DNA of 64,000 bases from an uncultured Pseudomonadales bacterium (GTDB taxonomy: Bacteria; Pseudomonadota; Gammaproteobacteria; Pseudomonadales; Cellvibrionaceae), in NCBI GenBank assembly GCA_947489425.1, contig CANLDL010000001.1:124001-188000 (forward strand), given 5' to 3'. The translations under genes were made by a program, and so were the position numbers. The notes under the pieces were generated by a model that was not told the DNA's origin, made no database searches, and saw only the letters and a program-made list of their open reading frames with translations. Below, piece by piece: positions 1-8,244 of the stretch (position 1 is the first letter of the stretch; each line of letters starts with the position of its first letter).

Positions 1-1
1 G

Positions 2-997
2 CGCTATAAGTTATTAGCATGCGCGGTTTTAAGTTTTAGTTTATCAGTCAACACTCAAGCAGCACCTAAAGTTGCTGTTGATATTGCCCCCATGCATTCT
101 TTGGTGAGTCAGGTTATGGAGGGGGTGAATCAGCCAAGTTTGCTAATCCCTGCAGAGGCTTCGCCTCATAATTATATATTACGCCCCTCCGAAGCAAAGG
201 CATTAGCGGATGCTGAGCTTGTTTTTTGGGTGGGTGAAGGTCTTACTCCATGGTTGGAAAAAGCGTTGGATAATTTAGCGAGTTCGGCGCAAAAAGTCGA
301 AGTACTGGAAATAGAGGGAACGACTACCTATGAATTTCGAGAAGGTGCATCCTTTGAATCCCATGACCATGGTGACGAAGAAGGTCATGATGATGAGAAA
401 CATCATAAAGATGAGCACCATGAAGAGGAAAAAAACGCTCATCATGAAGGTGAAAAAGGTCATGCAGATCATCACGACCATGAAGGCAGTGATCCCCATG
501 CTTGGCTAGACCCAGCAAATGCCAAAATTTGGATTAACTATATTAGCGATACCTTATCAAAACGTGACCCTGAAAATGCATCCATTTATAAGCGTAATGC
601 CGCAAAGGCAACAGCTTCGTTGGATACATTAATGCAGTCTACGCGTACCCAAATTAAGGCGCTTGGTGAACCTCAGTTTATCGTCTTTCACGATGCCTAT
701 CAGTACTTTGAAAAGCGCTTTGGTATCTCGGCAGCAGGCTCTATTTCATTAGGCGATGCAGAAGCCCCTAGCCCAGCACGTATTAGAGAAATTCAACAAA
801 CGGTTAAAAAATTGGGAGTTACCTGTGTATTTACTGAGCCTCAGTATAATTCTGGCTTGGTTAAAAATGTCTTCGAAGGTACAAGTGTTTCAACTATTGG
901 CGTTATGGATCCTTTGGGTGCAGACATATCGACGGGTAGTGGGCACTATCAGGCATTAATTATGAAAATGGTTAAAAGTTTGAGCGAATGCCAATAA
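2..997 (+). CDS. znuA: ZnuA-like zinc ABC transporter substrate-binding protein (5' end outside window)
   Basis: Periplasmic cluster A-I metal-binding protein, most likely the zinc receptor of a ZnuABC importer. The frame is open from base 2, and the residues before the Met at position 92 form a signal-peptide core ending in a TQA-A cleavage site, so that Met is internal and the true start lies off the left edge. Counted from that Met, likely metal ligands are His26 (SPHNY), His136 (DPHAW), the His of VFHDAY near 200, and an Asp near the C-terminus (MDPLGAD). Residues 91-130 are a His/Asp/Glu-rich loop typical of zinc rather than manganese receptors. No znuB or znuC is visible; they may lie to the left. 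Family assignment is firm, zinc specificity is inferred from the loop. Confidence 0.9.
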   Translation, partial: RYKLLACAVLSFSLSVNTQAAPKVAVDIAPMHSLVSQVMEGVNQPSLLIPAEASPHNYILRPSEAKALADAELVFWVGEGLTPWLEKALDNLASSAQKVEVLEIEGTTTYEFREGASFESHDHGDEEGHDDEKHHKDEHHEEEKNAHHEGEKGHADHHDHEGSDPHAWLDPANAKIWINYISDTLSKRDPENASIYKRNAAKATASLDTLMQSTRTQIKALGEPQFIVFHDAYQYFEKRFGISAAGSISLGDAEAPSPARIREIQQTVKKLGVTCVFTEPQYNSGLVKNVFEGTSVSTIGVMDPLGADISTGSGHYQALIMKMVKSLSECQ

Positions 998-1246
998 GTT
1001 GCCTCTGTACGCTTTATGTACCCCTCGTCTTAGGAAAGTGTTTAAGATTGAGGGTTCCTGGTTATCAATGATGCTTAAGCTTAAGCTGAATGCCATGGAT
1101 GGCACGAGTTCAATCTGACCAGATTGAAGTTTATTTAACTGTCTCAATTTCAATCAGGCTTTGCATTACTCGATACCTCTGAGTTGGCATTACAGTTGAT
1201 CAGATGTGAGTTTGTTAGACTTTTTAGTTTACAGAGAGAATAAACA

Positions 1247-2020
1247 TCATTTTATACGTTTCTCTGCTAACTCTGTCCGCAATCGTATAAACATGATTTC
1301 TACTTCTTCTGCTATTTTAATCGCAGCTTTGCTTTTCACCTTTTCAGAAAATTTACGTTGGCGATCATAGCCGCCCCAACTGCTGGTATATATTTCTTCT
1401 TTTCCTAAAATAACCTCAGCGGTTCCGTAAGGGTAACCCTGTACTACATCAATCAATATGGCATTGGCAAAACCCTCAGCTTCGATTGCTTTGGAAGGCA
1501 ATATAAATCCACCGATAATTGTCAGATCAGCAATTGATAAAATATTACTTTGGTGGTCAGATTTACTGTAAGTTTCATAGATCAAAACAGCATCAAGATG
1601 TTGGCGAGCAGCTCCCAGCCGAATTTTATTCATCACATCATTGATGCGGGTGTTCTTTTGTGAAGAAATACTACTGCTCACCATATTCGCAATTAAAGGG
1701 CTAACAGGTACAAATTCCCCAAAGTTACTACCCAGCCTATCACGCGTCTTCACCCACGCTTCGACTTCCTCACCAGGTATATTGCTTAATTGTCCCCTAT
1801 CAATACGCGCTAGGCCAATACGGGCAGGAAATGTAAGAGTTGGCTCAATTTTAGCAACTTGGCGAATTTGTTCTTCAATGTTGATGCCATCTTTATGGCT
1901 AGTTGTAACTGTTGGGACATCTTTATATTTTTCCAAATAAGATTGTCCTGAGGTGGTTTGAGTATGCGTGGCACATGCCACTAGGTATAAGGGTAAAAGC
2001 AGGCATAAGATGACTTTCAT
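1247..2020 (-). CDS. predicted lipoprotein, distantly like rhombotarget lipoproteins
   Basis: A 257-residue protein with a lipoprotein signal peptide: basic start MKV, hydrophobic stretch, lipobox LVAC with Cys at residue 16. The mature part has a central block (IGLARI, later LDAVLIYETYS, then a hydrophobic IIGGFILP followed by AILIDVV). The layout resembles the rhombotarget lipoprotein family as I remember it, but no rhombosortase or sorting tail is visible here. Role unknown. It stands alone, convergent with the znuA-like gene, and on the same strand as the two-component genes, separated from the kinase start side by about 90 bases. The lipoprotein call is firm; the family suggestion is weak. 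Confidence 0.75.
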   Translation of the reverse strand: MKVILCLLLPLYLVACATHTQTTSGQSYLEKYKDVPTVTTSHKDGINIEEQIRQVAKIEPTLTFPARIGLARIDRGQLSNIPGEEVEAWVKTRDRLGSNFGEFVPVSPLIANMVSSSISSQKNTRINDVMNKIRLGAARQHLDAVLIYETYSKSDHQSNILSIADLTIIGGFILPSKAIEAEGFANAILIDVVQGYPYGTAEVILGKEEIYTSSWGGYDRQRKFSEKVKSKAAIKIAEEVEIMFIRLRTELAEKRIK

Positions 2021-2111
2021 AGTTATTCTCTTTCATGAGTGACTTAAGATAAAAAGAGCATAACAAAGCATCTGTGAAGATCAGTTGAAGAAGAAATTCA
2101 ATGAAAATTCA

Positions 2112-3404
2112 TCATGTAGTTGATAATCGAAAAATGACTTTAAGCCCTCCCATGGTAGATTGATCAAGGATTAATTCTCCTCCATACAACTCAATAATAT
2201 CCTTAGTAATGGATAACCCTAGGCCTGCTCCATTCTTTGAGGTATCTATTCTGACCCCTCGCTCTAGAACATTGTTATATGCAAGTTTAGGGATACCAGA
2301 GCCATTATCCTCAATAATTATCGCTTGCTTGTTAGCGGTTATGCTTACCTTTGATTCACCATATTTGCAGGCATTCTCGATTAAGTTACCAAGTGCTTCA
2401 AATAAATCAGATTCATTTCCATAAAATATTACATTCTCAGGGCAGTTTATCTTGATATCTTTAAGATAGATTTTGTTGAAACCATTACAGATGCGTTCTA
2501 TAACAGGCTTTATAGGCGTTTTTGCAGACAAAATATTATGGGGACATGCGGATTGAGATTTAGACAAATTACGATCAATCACTTGCAACATAGTATCAAT
2601 TTGTTCATGAATCAGCTGCGAGTTGGTTTCCCCTCGAATAACAGTTAGAGGCGTTTTAAGTGCATGTGAGAGATTGCTTGAAAAAGTACGGTGACGCTTT
2701 ATAACGCCTTCAATATAATCCAATAAGTGATTTATTTCATCAGACAATAGCTGAACCTCTAATGGCAGTTGACCTTTAATTCGATCTTTTTGGCCCATGC
2801 GAACTTGTTGTAAAGCAACTCTAATTTTCTTGAGAGGGCTTGCAATCACCAATACTTGTATTACTCCAGTAATGACAATAACTATAGCTACGACGAATAG
2901 AGTTTTATAGGAATTTTTATTGAATTGGCTTCTCAACTGTTTTTTATAAGTTTCAGTAATATGCTCCTCTAGGCCAAAAGTAATAACAACAATTTCATTA
3001 TTAGCAAATTGAAATGCTTGCCTTACAGCAACCAATGGACTAGGCCTATTGTTTTTAAATAAAACTCTTTCCGGTTCAAAATTGACTATTGGGTTTAATG
3101 GTAACCAGTTTTTTAGAAGGTGTGAGCGGGCAATATGTTTTTCATTGGTGTCAATTTGCCAATGGCGGGGTATTGATTTTAAGATTGTATTGTCTTTATC
3201 AACAACAACTTTTCCATTTTCAATATACGTAGCACTGATGACTATATCGGTATGAGCCGTCAAATGGTTATCAAGCTGGGTATCAAGAGATCGTTCAAAA
3301 ATCCAAGTAACAGCCCAGATAACAGCAAAGGTTGTTAGTAATACTCCTGCGAAGCTTAAGCAGACAACGCGAGCGATCAAACTATGCCGTATCTTTCGGA
3401 ACAT
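2112..3404 (-). CDS. sensor histidine kinase, PhoQ/QseC-like
   Basis: Membrane sensor kinase partner of the response regulator encoded just upstream. I place the start at the ATG ending at 3404 rather than 3536: it follows a good GAGG ribosome site, gives a normal first transmembrane helix soon after the start (MFRKIRHSLIAR), and reduces the overlap with the regulator to 23 bases. From this start the protein is 430 residues: TM1 about 8-35, periplasmic sensor region about 36-165, TM2 about 168-190, HAMP-like linker, phospho-acceptor His247 in LSHALKTPL, N box LIENACKYG, and G boxes DNGSGIP and GAGLGL. The H box with Lys-Thr-Pro-Leu resembles PhoQ. The ligand cannot be read from sequence. Confidence 0.9.
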   Translation of the reverse strand: MFRKIRHSLIARVVCLSFAGVLLTTFAVIWAVTWIFERSLDTQLDNHLTAHTDIVISATYIENGKVVVDKDNTILKSIPRHWQIDTNEKHIARSHLLKNWLPLNPIVNFEPERVLFKNNRPSPLVAVRQAFQFANNEIVVITFGLEEHITETYKKQLRSQFNKNSYKTLFVVAIVIVITGVIQVLVIASPLKKIRVALQQVRMGQKDRIKGQLPLEVQLLSDEINHLLDYIEGVIKRHRTFSSNLSHALKTPLTVIRGETNSQLIHEQIDTMLQVIDRNLSKSQSACPHNILSAKTPIKPVIERICNGFNKIYLKDIKINCPENVIFYGNESDLFEALGNLIENACKYGESKVSITANKQAIIIEDNGSGIPKLAYNNVLERGVRIDTSKNGAGLGLSITKDIIELYGGELILDQSTMGGLKVIFRLSTT

Positions 3405-4044
3405 AGTAGCCTCGATTACTTTCTGTTTTAATAATATCACTACCGACTTTTTTACGAATATTGGCAATATGACGAGCAATAATACTTGAATCGTGATCGA
3501 AGTCATCATATACATGCTCGGCAAGCTCTGTGACACTAATCAATATGCCTTGCTTCATAAACAGATATTGCAGAATTAAAAACTCTATGCGTGTTAACTT
3601 TACATAGTTTCCATTCTGTATAAATCGTCCTGAACGCATATTAAAATTCAAGCTTTTACATATCGCTTCTTGCTTTAATTGGCCTTTGTGACGCCTTATA
3701 TTCGCTCTAACTCTTACTGTGACTTCTTCAATGTCAAATGGCTTATAAATATAGTCATCTGCTCCTGCTTCTAAGCCGCGAATCATTTCCATTTTACTGG
3801 TTCGCGCTGTTAGCATAATAACGGGCATTGTTTTTCCTGATGCTCGCCAACGCTCTAAAACATTAAAGCCATCCATACCTGGCAATCCTATATCCAATAG
3901 GACAGCATCATAGCTTTCAACATCACCTTGATAATACCCTTCATCACCTTCATGGGCTATATGTGTTACAAAGCCGTTCTCTTGTAAGTGAGTTGATAAT
4001 TGTCTGGCAATATTGTGGTCGTCTTCTATAATCAGTACTTTCAT
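3382..4044 (-). CDS. OmpR/PhoP-family response regulator
   Basis: A 220-residue two-domain regulator: receiver with acidic pocket Glu7/Asp8/Asp9, phospho-acceptor Asp51 (LLDIGLPG), conserved Thr in MLTAR and Lys in YKPF, followed by a winged-helix DNA-binding domain (LTRIEFLILQYL, then HIANIRKKVG and NRGYYV). It overlaps the kinase gene by 23 bases, so the two are translationally coupled. Its start is 38 bases from a divergent small lipoprotein gene, so their promoters must share the gap; that lipoprotein is a natural first candidate target. Closest in style to PhoP/QseB regulators. Confidence 0.92.
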   Translation of the reverse strand: MKVLIIEDDHNIARQLSTHLQENGFVTHIAHEGDEGYYQGDVESYDAVLLDIGLPGMDGFNVLERWRASGKTMPVIMLTARTSKMEMIRGLEAGADDYIYKPFDIEEVTVRVRANIRRHKGQLKQEAICKSLNFNMRSGRFIQNGNYVKLTRIEFLILQYLFMKQGILISVTELAEHVYDDFDHDSSIIARHIANIRKKVGSDIIKTESNRGYYVPKDTA

Positions 4045-4082
4045 AATATAAGCAGTTATAACTGGTCAACGTTGAATAACGA

Positions 4083-4382
4083 ATGAAGTTCTTAGTTTTT
4101 TTAGTATTTTGCCTACTTTTAGCATCTTGCTCTACCGTTCACAATAATAAAACGTCTTATACTCAGGCTGAACGACTAAAATGGCATGAAAAAGCGAAAG
4201 CAGGAGATGCTGAGGCGCAATTTCAAATGGGCAATGCTTGGTGTTGTGGGCATAGTGGATTTTTTAGCACAAAAGAAGCCAGCTATTGGTGGTGTCAAGC
4301 CTCTCAACAAGGGCATTCAGCAGCTAAAGCTAAACTAGTACAGTTAAAGCAAAACTGCCAACGATACAAAAGCGGTAACTAA
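4083..4382 (+). CDS. small lipoprotein with Sel1-like repeat
   Basis: A 99-residue protein with a lipobox (LLLASC, Cys at residue 16) and a single Sel1/TPR-like helix pair: AKAGDAEAQFQMGNAWCCG followed by ASYWWCQASQQGHSAAKAKL. Sel1-like repeats usually mediate protein contacts in the envelope. Divergent from the response regulator gene with a 38-base gap, which suggests control by that regulator. Cysteine-rich for a lipoprotein (four after the lipid Cys). Function not known. Confidence 0.8.
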   Translation: MKFLVFLVFCLLLASCSTVHNNKTSYTQAERLKWHEKAKAGDAEAQFQMGNAWCCGHSGFFSTKEASYWWCQASQQGHSAAKAKLVQLKQNCQRYKSGN

Positions 4383-4664
4383 CCTATATTTCTATCAATT
4401 GATTACCACTATAACCATTAGCTGTTTTAATACCATTTAGGTTAGCTCATGATTTGACTGGTTGTAAATTGATCTCTTTGGCAATTACTCCTTGTATTAG
4501 AATGGTTCTTATTATTAAAGTGAATCACCATTAATTTGTCTTCTTACCTATATAATTTTAATACCTGTATACTTATAAACTATTGTCTACTTGGCGTTAT
4601 TCAGATGTATACCACTGAGCCGCAATTAAGAAAAACATATTCTATTAGATGAAGGGGAATATTT

Positions 4665-5027
4665 TTGATCGTACTTAAACATTTGTTGCTTGTTGCTTGT
4701 TTACTGCTTTCTGCTTTTTCTTTTGCACACACGAAGCTGCAATCGTCTATACCTAGTGACCAATCGGTTCTGGTAGAGAGTCCAACTTCTATTAATTTAA
4801 ACTTTAACAAAGCCGTTAATCTTATAAAGCTAACCTTAAAAGATGGTCATAAAAATAAAGTAAATCTTGAGTTTACACCTAACAAAAATAAAGCGCCCAG
4901 TTTTAATGTTCTTCTTTCGAGTAAATTGTCAAAGGGTGCTTATTATGTAACTTGGACAATTATTGGCGCTGATGGCCATAAGGTTAAAGGTGACTTTAGC
5001 TTTACTTTAAAGTCTGCTGAACAATAA
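4665..5027 (+). CDS. copC: CopC-domain periplasmic copper-binding protein
   Basis: A 120-residue protein with signal peptide cleaved after SAFSFA, giving a mature N-terminal His (AHTKLQSS) as in CopC copper sites. The beta-sandwich core and the C-terminal GADGHKVKGDFSF motif match the family. The start is a TTG, supported by the GAAGGGGA ribosome site 7 bases upstream; no ATG gives a complete signal peptide. The copD-like gene follows after 16 bases, so the pair is one operon handling copper in the periplasm and inner membrane. Confidence 0.88.
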   Translation: MIVLKHLLLVACLLLSAFSFAHTKLQSSIPSDQSVLVESPTSINLNFNKAVNLIKLTLKDGHKNKVNLEFTPNKNKAPSFNVLLSSKLSKGAYYVTWTIIGADGHKVKGDFSFTLKSAEQ

Positions 5028-5043
5028 TCGTAATTAATTTTTT

Positions 5044-5988
5044 ATGGGTGAATTAACAAGCTGGGCATGGTTATTGTTACTGGCACAACTGCTTTTTTAT
5101 GTCAGTTGTGCTTCGGCCATTGCAAGCTGCTTTTTACTTTGCTTAATCAAATTATTACCCTCAGCTTCTGGTGGAGAAATTATAGCGGCTCGCTATCACA
5201 CTTTTTTGATAAGTTACGGCCAGTGGATGTCATTAATTGGCTTATTGGCTGTCAGTTTATATTTCTTGTTGTCCGTTGGTGCCTTTGCGGAATCTGGCTT
5301 TACAGGCATGTTTGATTCGACAATATTCTCGATTATATGGGAATCTCCCCTGGGTAGTGTTGCCAGCTATAGGTTATTTGCTTTTCTTATTTTATTTTTA
5401 TGCTTTTTATTTATTGCCAAATTTTATGAGGATCTTACAACTATAAACTATACAAAATATATTGCTTTAATTCTTGTTGTTGTCGCGCTTTATTTATTGG
5501 CTCGTTCATTTAGTCGTAGCGGCCATAGCGTAGAGTTGCCCTTGGCTCTACAGTATGTTTTGAGTTTACATGTTTTTTTGGCTATGGTTTGGATTGGTTC
5601 TCTTTATCCGCTTTATAAAGCATGCTCTCAATTATCGAATAACGTTTTATACTCACTGATGCATAACTTTGGCAATTATGCAATGTGGTTGGTGTGCACA
5701 TTATTAGTTGCAGGCCTAATCATCTTATATTCTCTGCTACATAGCTTGGAGGAATTTATAACAACGATTTATGGGCAGTGGTTTATTGGCAAATTGGTAG
5801 GTGTCTTTTTGGTTTTACTGCTAGCGTTGCGACATAAAATTTATTTGTCGCCGGCTTTATTCGATAAAAGAAATGCTAGTGCTCAATTAGCAGTGTCTAT
5901 AAAAGTTGAAGCTATATTAGTGACAGTAGTTTTATTCTTTACTTATATAGTCAGCAATTTAGTGGGACCAGAACATCTTAGTCATTAA
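5044..5988 (+). CDS. copD: CopD-family copper transport membrane protein
   Basis: A 314-residue polytopic inner-membrane protein with about eight hydrophobic segments, matching the CopD family that works with CopC in copper import or resistance. Conserved-type features include the histidine in SRSGHSVELP and the stretch LHVFLAMVWIGSLYPLY. The start lies 16 bases after the copC-like gene. No copper ATPase or CopAB is in the window, so uptake and resistance cannot be told apart. Confidence 0.88.
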   Translation: MGELTSWAWLLLLAQLLFYVSCASAIASCFLLCLIKLLPSASGGEIIAARYHTFLISYGQWMSLIGLLAVSLYFLLSVGAFAESGFTGMFDSTIFSIIWESPLGSVASYRLFAFLILFLCFLFIAKFYEDLTTINYTKYIALILVVVALYLLARSFSRSGHSVELPLALQYVLSLHVFLAMVWIGSLYPLYKACSQLSNNVLYSLMHNFGNYAMWLVCTLLVAGLIILYSLLHSLEEFITTIYGQWFIGKLVGVFLVLLLALRHKIYLSPALFDKRNASAQLAVSIKVEAILVTVVLFFTYIVSNLVGPEHLSH

Positions 5989-6066
5989 TCAGGGATCGAT
6001 CTTTAACTACTTTGGAGTAAAGTGAATATAATGTTAGCGGAAATGATAAAAAGAGAAGGGTAAGGT

Positions 6067-6102
6067 AATAACTAGCAATCCCATATAGGATTACTAGTTA
6101 TT
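6067..6102. terminator. bidirectional hairpin terminator
   Basis: A 15-base stem with one mismatch (AATAACTAG-AATCC against GGATT-CTAGTTATT) and a 6-base loop lies between the convergent copD-like gene and the aminotransferase gene, followed by an AT-rich tail. It can serve both transcripts. Confidence 0.65.
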
Positions 6103-6115
6103 TATTAAAAGTAAT

Positions 6116-7243
6116 TTAAGAAACCTTGTTTAGCGCTTCTTCTAAACTTGCAACGGTTCGATCTACATTTTGTAATTTATCTAAACCAAACAAACCGATT
6201 CTGAAGGTTTTGTAGTCTTCTGGTTCGTCACAGCGTAGAGGAACACCTGCCGCAATTTGCATGCCGATAGCTTTAAATTTAGAGCCATTGTGCAAGTCGT
6301 TGTCATCGGTGTATAAAACAACAACACCTGGTGCGCCAAAGCCATCAGCTGCAACACTTTTGTAACCCTTACTTGCAAACAATGCTCGTACTTTATCGCC
6401 AAGCTCTTGCTGGTTTGCTTTGACTTTATCAAATCCATAAGCAGCAGTTTCTTGCATGACTTTGTTAAAAGTAGTTAAACCATCGGTTGGCATGGTTGCG
6501 TGATAAGCGTGGCCACCATTTTCGTAGGCTTGCATGATTTGGTGCCACTTGCCAAGGTCACAGGCATAGCTTGTGCTCTTAGTTTTACCTAATTGTTCCA
6601 ACCCTTTATCACTCAACATGACAAGGCCTGCACAAGGTGAGCCGCTCCAGCCTTTTTGTGGTGCGCTGACTAAAACATCAACACCTGTTGCTTCCATATC
6701 CACCCAAATAGTACCTGAGGCAATACAGTCTAAAACCATTATGCCTCCAACACTGTGCACGGCATCAGCGACAGCTTTAATGTAAGAGTCTGGTAAAATC
6801 ATACCTGCTGACGTTTCTACATGGGGTGCAAACACAACATCTGGTTTTTCAGATTTGATTGTTGCTACTACTTCGTCAATGGGTGCTGGAGAGAAGGGTG
6901 ATTGATGTTCATCACTAGCGCGTCGTGCTTTTAATACCGTAGAGCTTGAAGGGATGTTGCCCATCTCAAAAATCTCGGTCCAACGAAAACTAAACCAACC
7001 GTTACGTACAACTAAGGTTTTTTTATCAGTAGCAAATTGCCTTGCAACAGCTTCCATACCAAAAGTACCACTACCTGGAACTATGACAGCTGCTTTTGCA
7101 TTATAAGTACTTTTTAATGTGGCAGAGATAGACTTCATTGTGTCTTGAAATGACTGCGACATGTGATTTAAAGAGCGGTCTGTATAAACAACAGAGTATT
7201 CTAACAATCCATTTGGATCTGTATCGGGAAGTAAGCCAGGCAT
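6116..7243 (-). CDS. class V PLP-dependent aminotransferase (alanine-glyoxylate aminotransferase type)
   Basis: A 375-residue fold-type I enzyme. Visible features: phosphate-binding GSGTFGMEA (58-66), cofactor Asp172 in VLDCIASG, and Schiff-base Lys197 in SAPQKGWSG. Members of this group use alanine, serine, 2-aminoethylphosphonate or related amines with glyoxylate or pyruvate as acceptor. It starts about 1 kb from xsc on the opposite strand, so it may supply sulfoacetaldehyde from taurine; that is inference, because the known taurine:pyruvate aminotransferase Tpa is class III. Start supported by TAGGAGTT 4 bases upstream. Alternative: an ordinary serine/alanine-glyoxylate aminotransferase unrelated to sulfonates. 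Confidence 0.88.
   Translation of the reverse strand: MPGLLPDTDPNGLLEYSVVYTDRSLNHMSQSFQDTMKSISATLKSTYNAKAAVIVPGSGTFGMEAVARQFATDKKTLVVRNGWFSFRWTEIFEMGNIPSSSTVLKARRASDEHQSPFSPAPIDEVVATIKSEKPDVVFAPHVETSAGMILPDSYIKAVADAVHSVGGIMVLDCIASGTIWVDMEATGVDVLVSAPQKGWSGSPCAGLVMLSDKGLEQLGKTKSTSYACDLGKWHQIMQAYENGGHAYHATMPTDGLTTFNKVMQETAAYGFDKVKANQQELGDKVRALFASKGYKSVAADGFGAPGVVVLYTDDNDLHNGSKFKAIGMQIAAGVPLRCDEPEDYKTFRIGLFGLDKLQNVDRTVASLEEALNKVS
7230..7243 (-). repeat. 14-base inverted repeat copy 1 (start of aminotransferase gene)
   Basis: The first 14 bases of the aminotransferase gene (ATGCCTGGCTTACT) recur exactly on the opposite strand at 7543-7556. Here they encode the first residues MPGLL. Confidence 0.6.
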
Positions 7244-7542
7244 TTTAACTCCTAATTATCAATAATTTAATGTGAGTAGTTGGATATATTTTCTGCATTA
7301 TTTTTGTGCGCATCTGTAGCGTATATGTCTCTACATATGGGGCTATAGTATGCTAATAATCATTGGGGGTAGTGTGCCAGATTCAGTCTTCGTGTAGTAC
7401 CATTTATTGTCTTAAATTTCATAAAAATGAAAAAAACCTTATGAAATATTTATCCTATTTGCTGTGTTTAACTAAATATTAAAAATACTTATAAGCGGAT
7501 CGAGCACATTATATAGAACAATAGACCTTAGGCAGCCCAATC

Positions 7543-7556
7543 ATGCCTGGCTTACT
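7543..7556 (+). repeat. 14-base inverted repeat copy 2
   Basis: An exact inverted copy of the aminotransferase start. It opens a 28-codon frame (7543-7629) that begins MPGLL and loses similarity, with no ribosome site, so it reads as a remnant or chance repeat, not a gene. Confidence 0.5.
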
Positions 7557-7969
7557 AGTATTGACTCCAGTAGTTGGGCTAGATAAGTGTGTAATCATTA
7601 GGTTGGTATTCAAACCGGCATTAGCTTAAAAACGACTAAGGTGAATACATTTCTTGCTATGCAAGTTTTATTGGTAGTTATATGTAATTCTATTAGTTGA
7701 TGAAGCCTGTAATAGACGAACATTGTTAGCTAAGGTGTTAACTCTTTGTGCGGGTTCATTTTATATCTAGAGCCCTGTTAGCTACTAAAGTGATATTTAT
7801 CTTTATCCTGTTTAAATATTGATCGTTCTGCATGGTATTGAAATTCTCATTGATAGGAGTATAAAGACAAGGTCACTAACTATTGTAAAGTCCCATGAGC
7901 AAATAGGGCTTTATTAGTCATGAGTGTAATAGTGACTGTGGTGGGGCCAGATTGCTTTATGCGATAATC

Positions 7970-7997
7970 TTGTAAATTTCGTCAATTTATATATAAT
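7970..7997 (+). promoter_or_regulatory. candidate sigma-70 promoter of xsc
   Basis: TTGTAA and TATAAT separated by 16 bases. A start around 8004 would give xsc a leader of about 240 bases. No regulator gene for taurine use is nearby, and no operator could be identified with confidence. Confidence 0.45.
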
Positions 7998-8040
7998 GCC
8001 GTTCACTTTAGTACATTTTTGAGAGCATAAGAATCAATTA

Positions 8041-8220
8041 AGAGTGTATTTGAAGATCTGGACTGGTTTAAATAATTTATTTGGACCTACTCTATAGTGG
8101 TTACAAGCGTTATTCTATCTCGATAACTTAAACGCCGATATTATCATCGTCTGAGTTAACAATACGATTTCATGTAAACGGAATTGCTGCAAAGCAACTT
8201 CGGTTTATTTTTATTTATTT
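8041..8220 (+). promoter_or_regulatory. structured xsc leader with terminator-like hairpin
   Basis: Three hairpins can be drawn. AGAGTG (8041-8046) pairs with TACTCT (8088-8093), enclosing a 9-bp stem 8065-8087. GCGTT at 8107 pairs with AACGC at 8131, with an inner TTAT/ATAA pairing. A long stem 8176-8206 (one bulge, one mismatch, GCAA loop) is followed by a T-rich run. The last resembles an intrinsic terminator lying 38 bases before the xsc start codon, so attenuation or another RNA-based control is possible. No known riboswitch class is recognised. Confidence 0.4.
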
Positions 8221-8244
8221 TAATAATAGTTAAGGACTGTAATT

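Larger units (their letters stand above)
7244..8244. other. 1-kb intergenic region between aminotransferase and xsc
   Basis: No convincing protein gene is present on either strand. The region holds an inverted 14-base copy of the aminotransferase start (7543), a sigma-70-like promoter for xsc (7970-7997) and a leader of about 240 bases with several hairpins. The rest is AT-rich with no clear signal. Its size is large for this compact genome and suggests regulation of the divergent genes. Confidence 0.7.

Noticed and set aside
275-518. Two minus-strand open frames opposite the His-rich loop of the znuA-like gene
   Set aside because: They are antisense to the repetitive His/Asp/Glu codons and have the low-complexity composition that this produces.
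3405-3536. Longer N-terminus for the histidine kinase
   Set aside because: It would overlap the response regulator by 155 bases. The ATG ending at 3404 has a GAGG ribosome site and gives normal kinase architecture.
7543-7629. 28-codon frame beginning MPGLL
   Set aside because: No ribosome site, similarity to the aminotransferase is lost after 14 bases, and no sign of selection.
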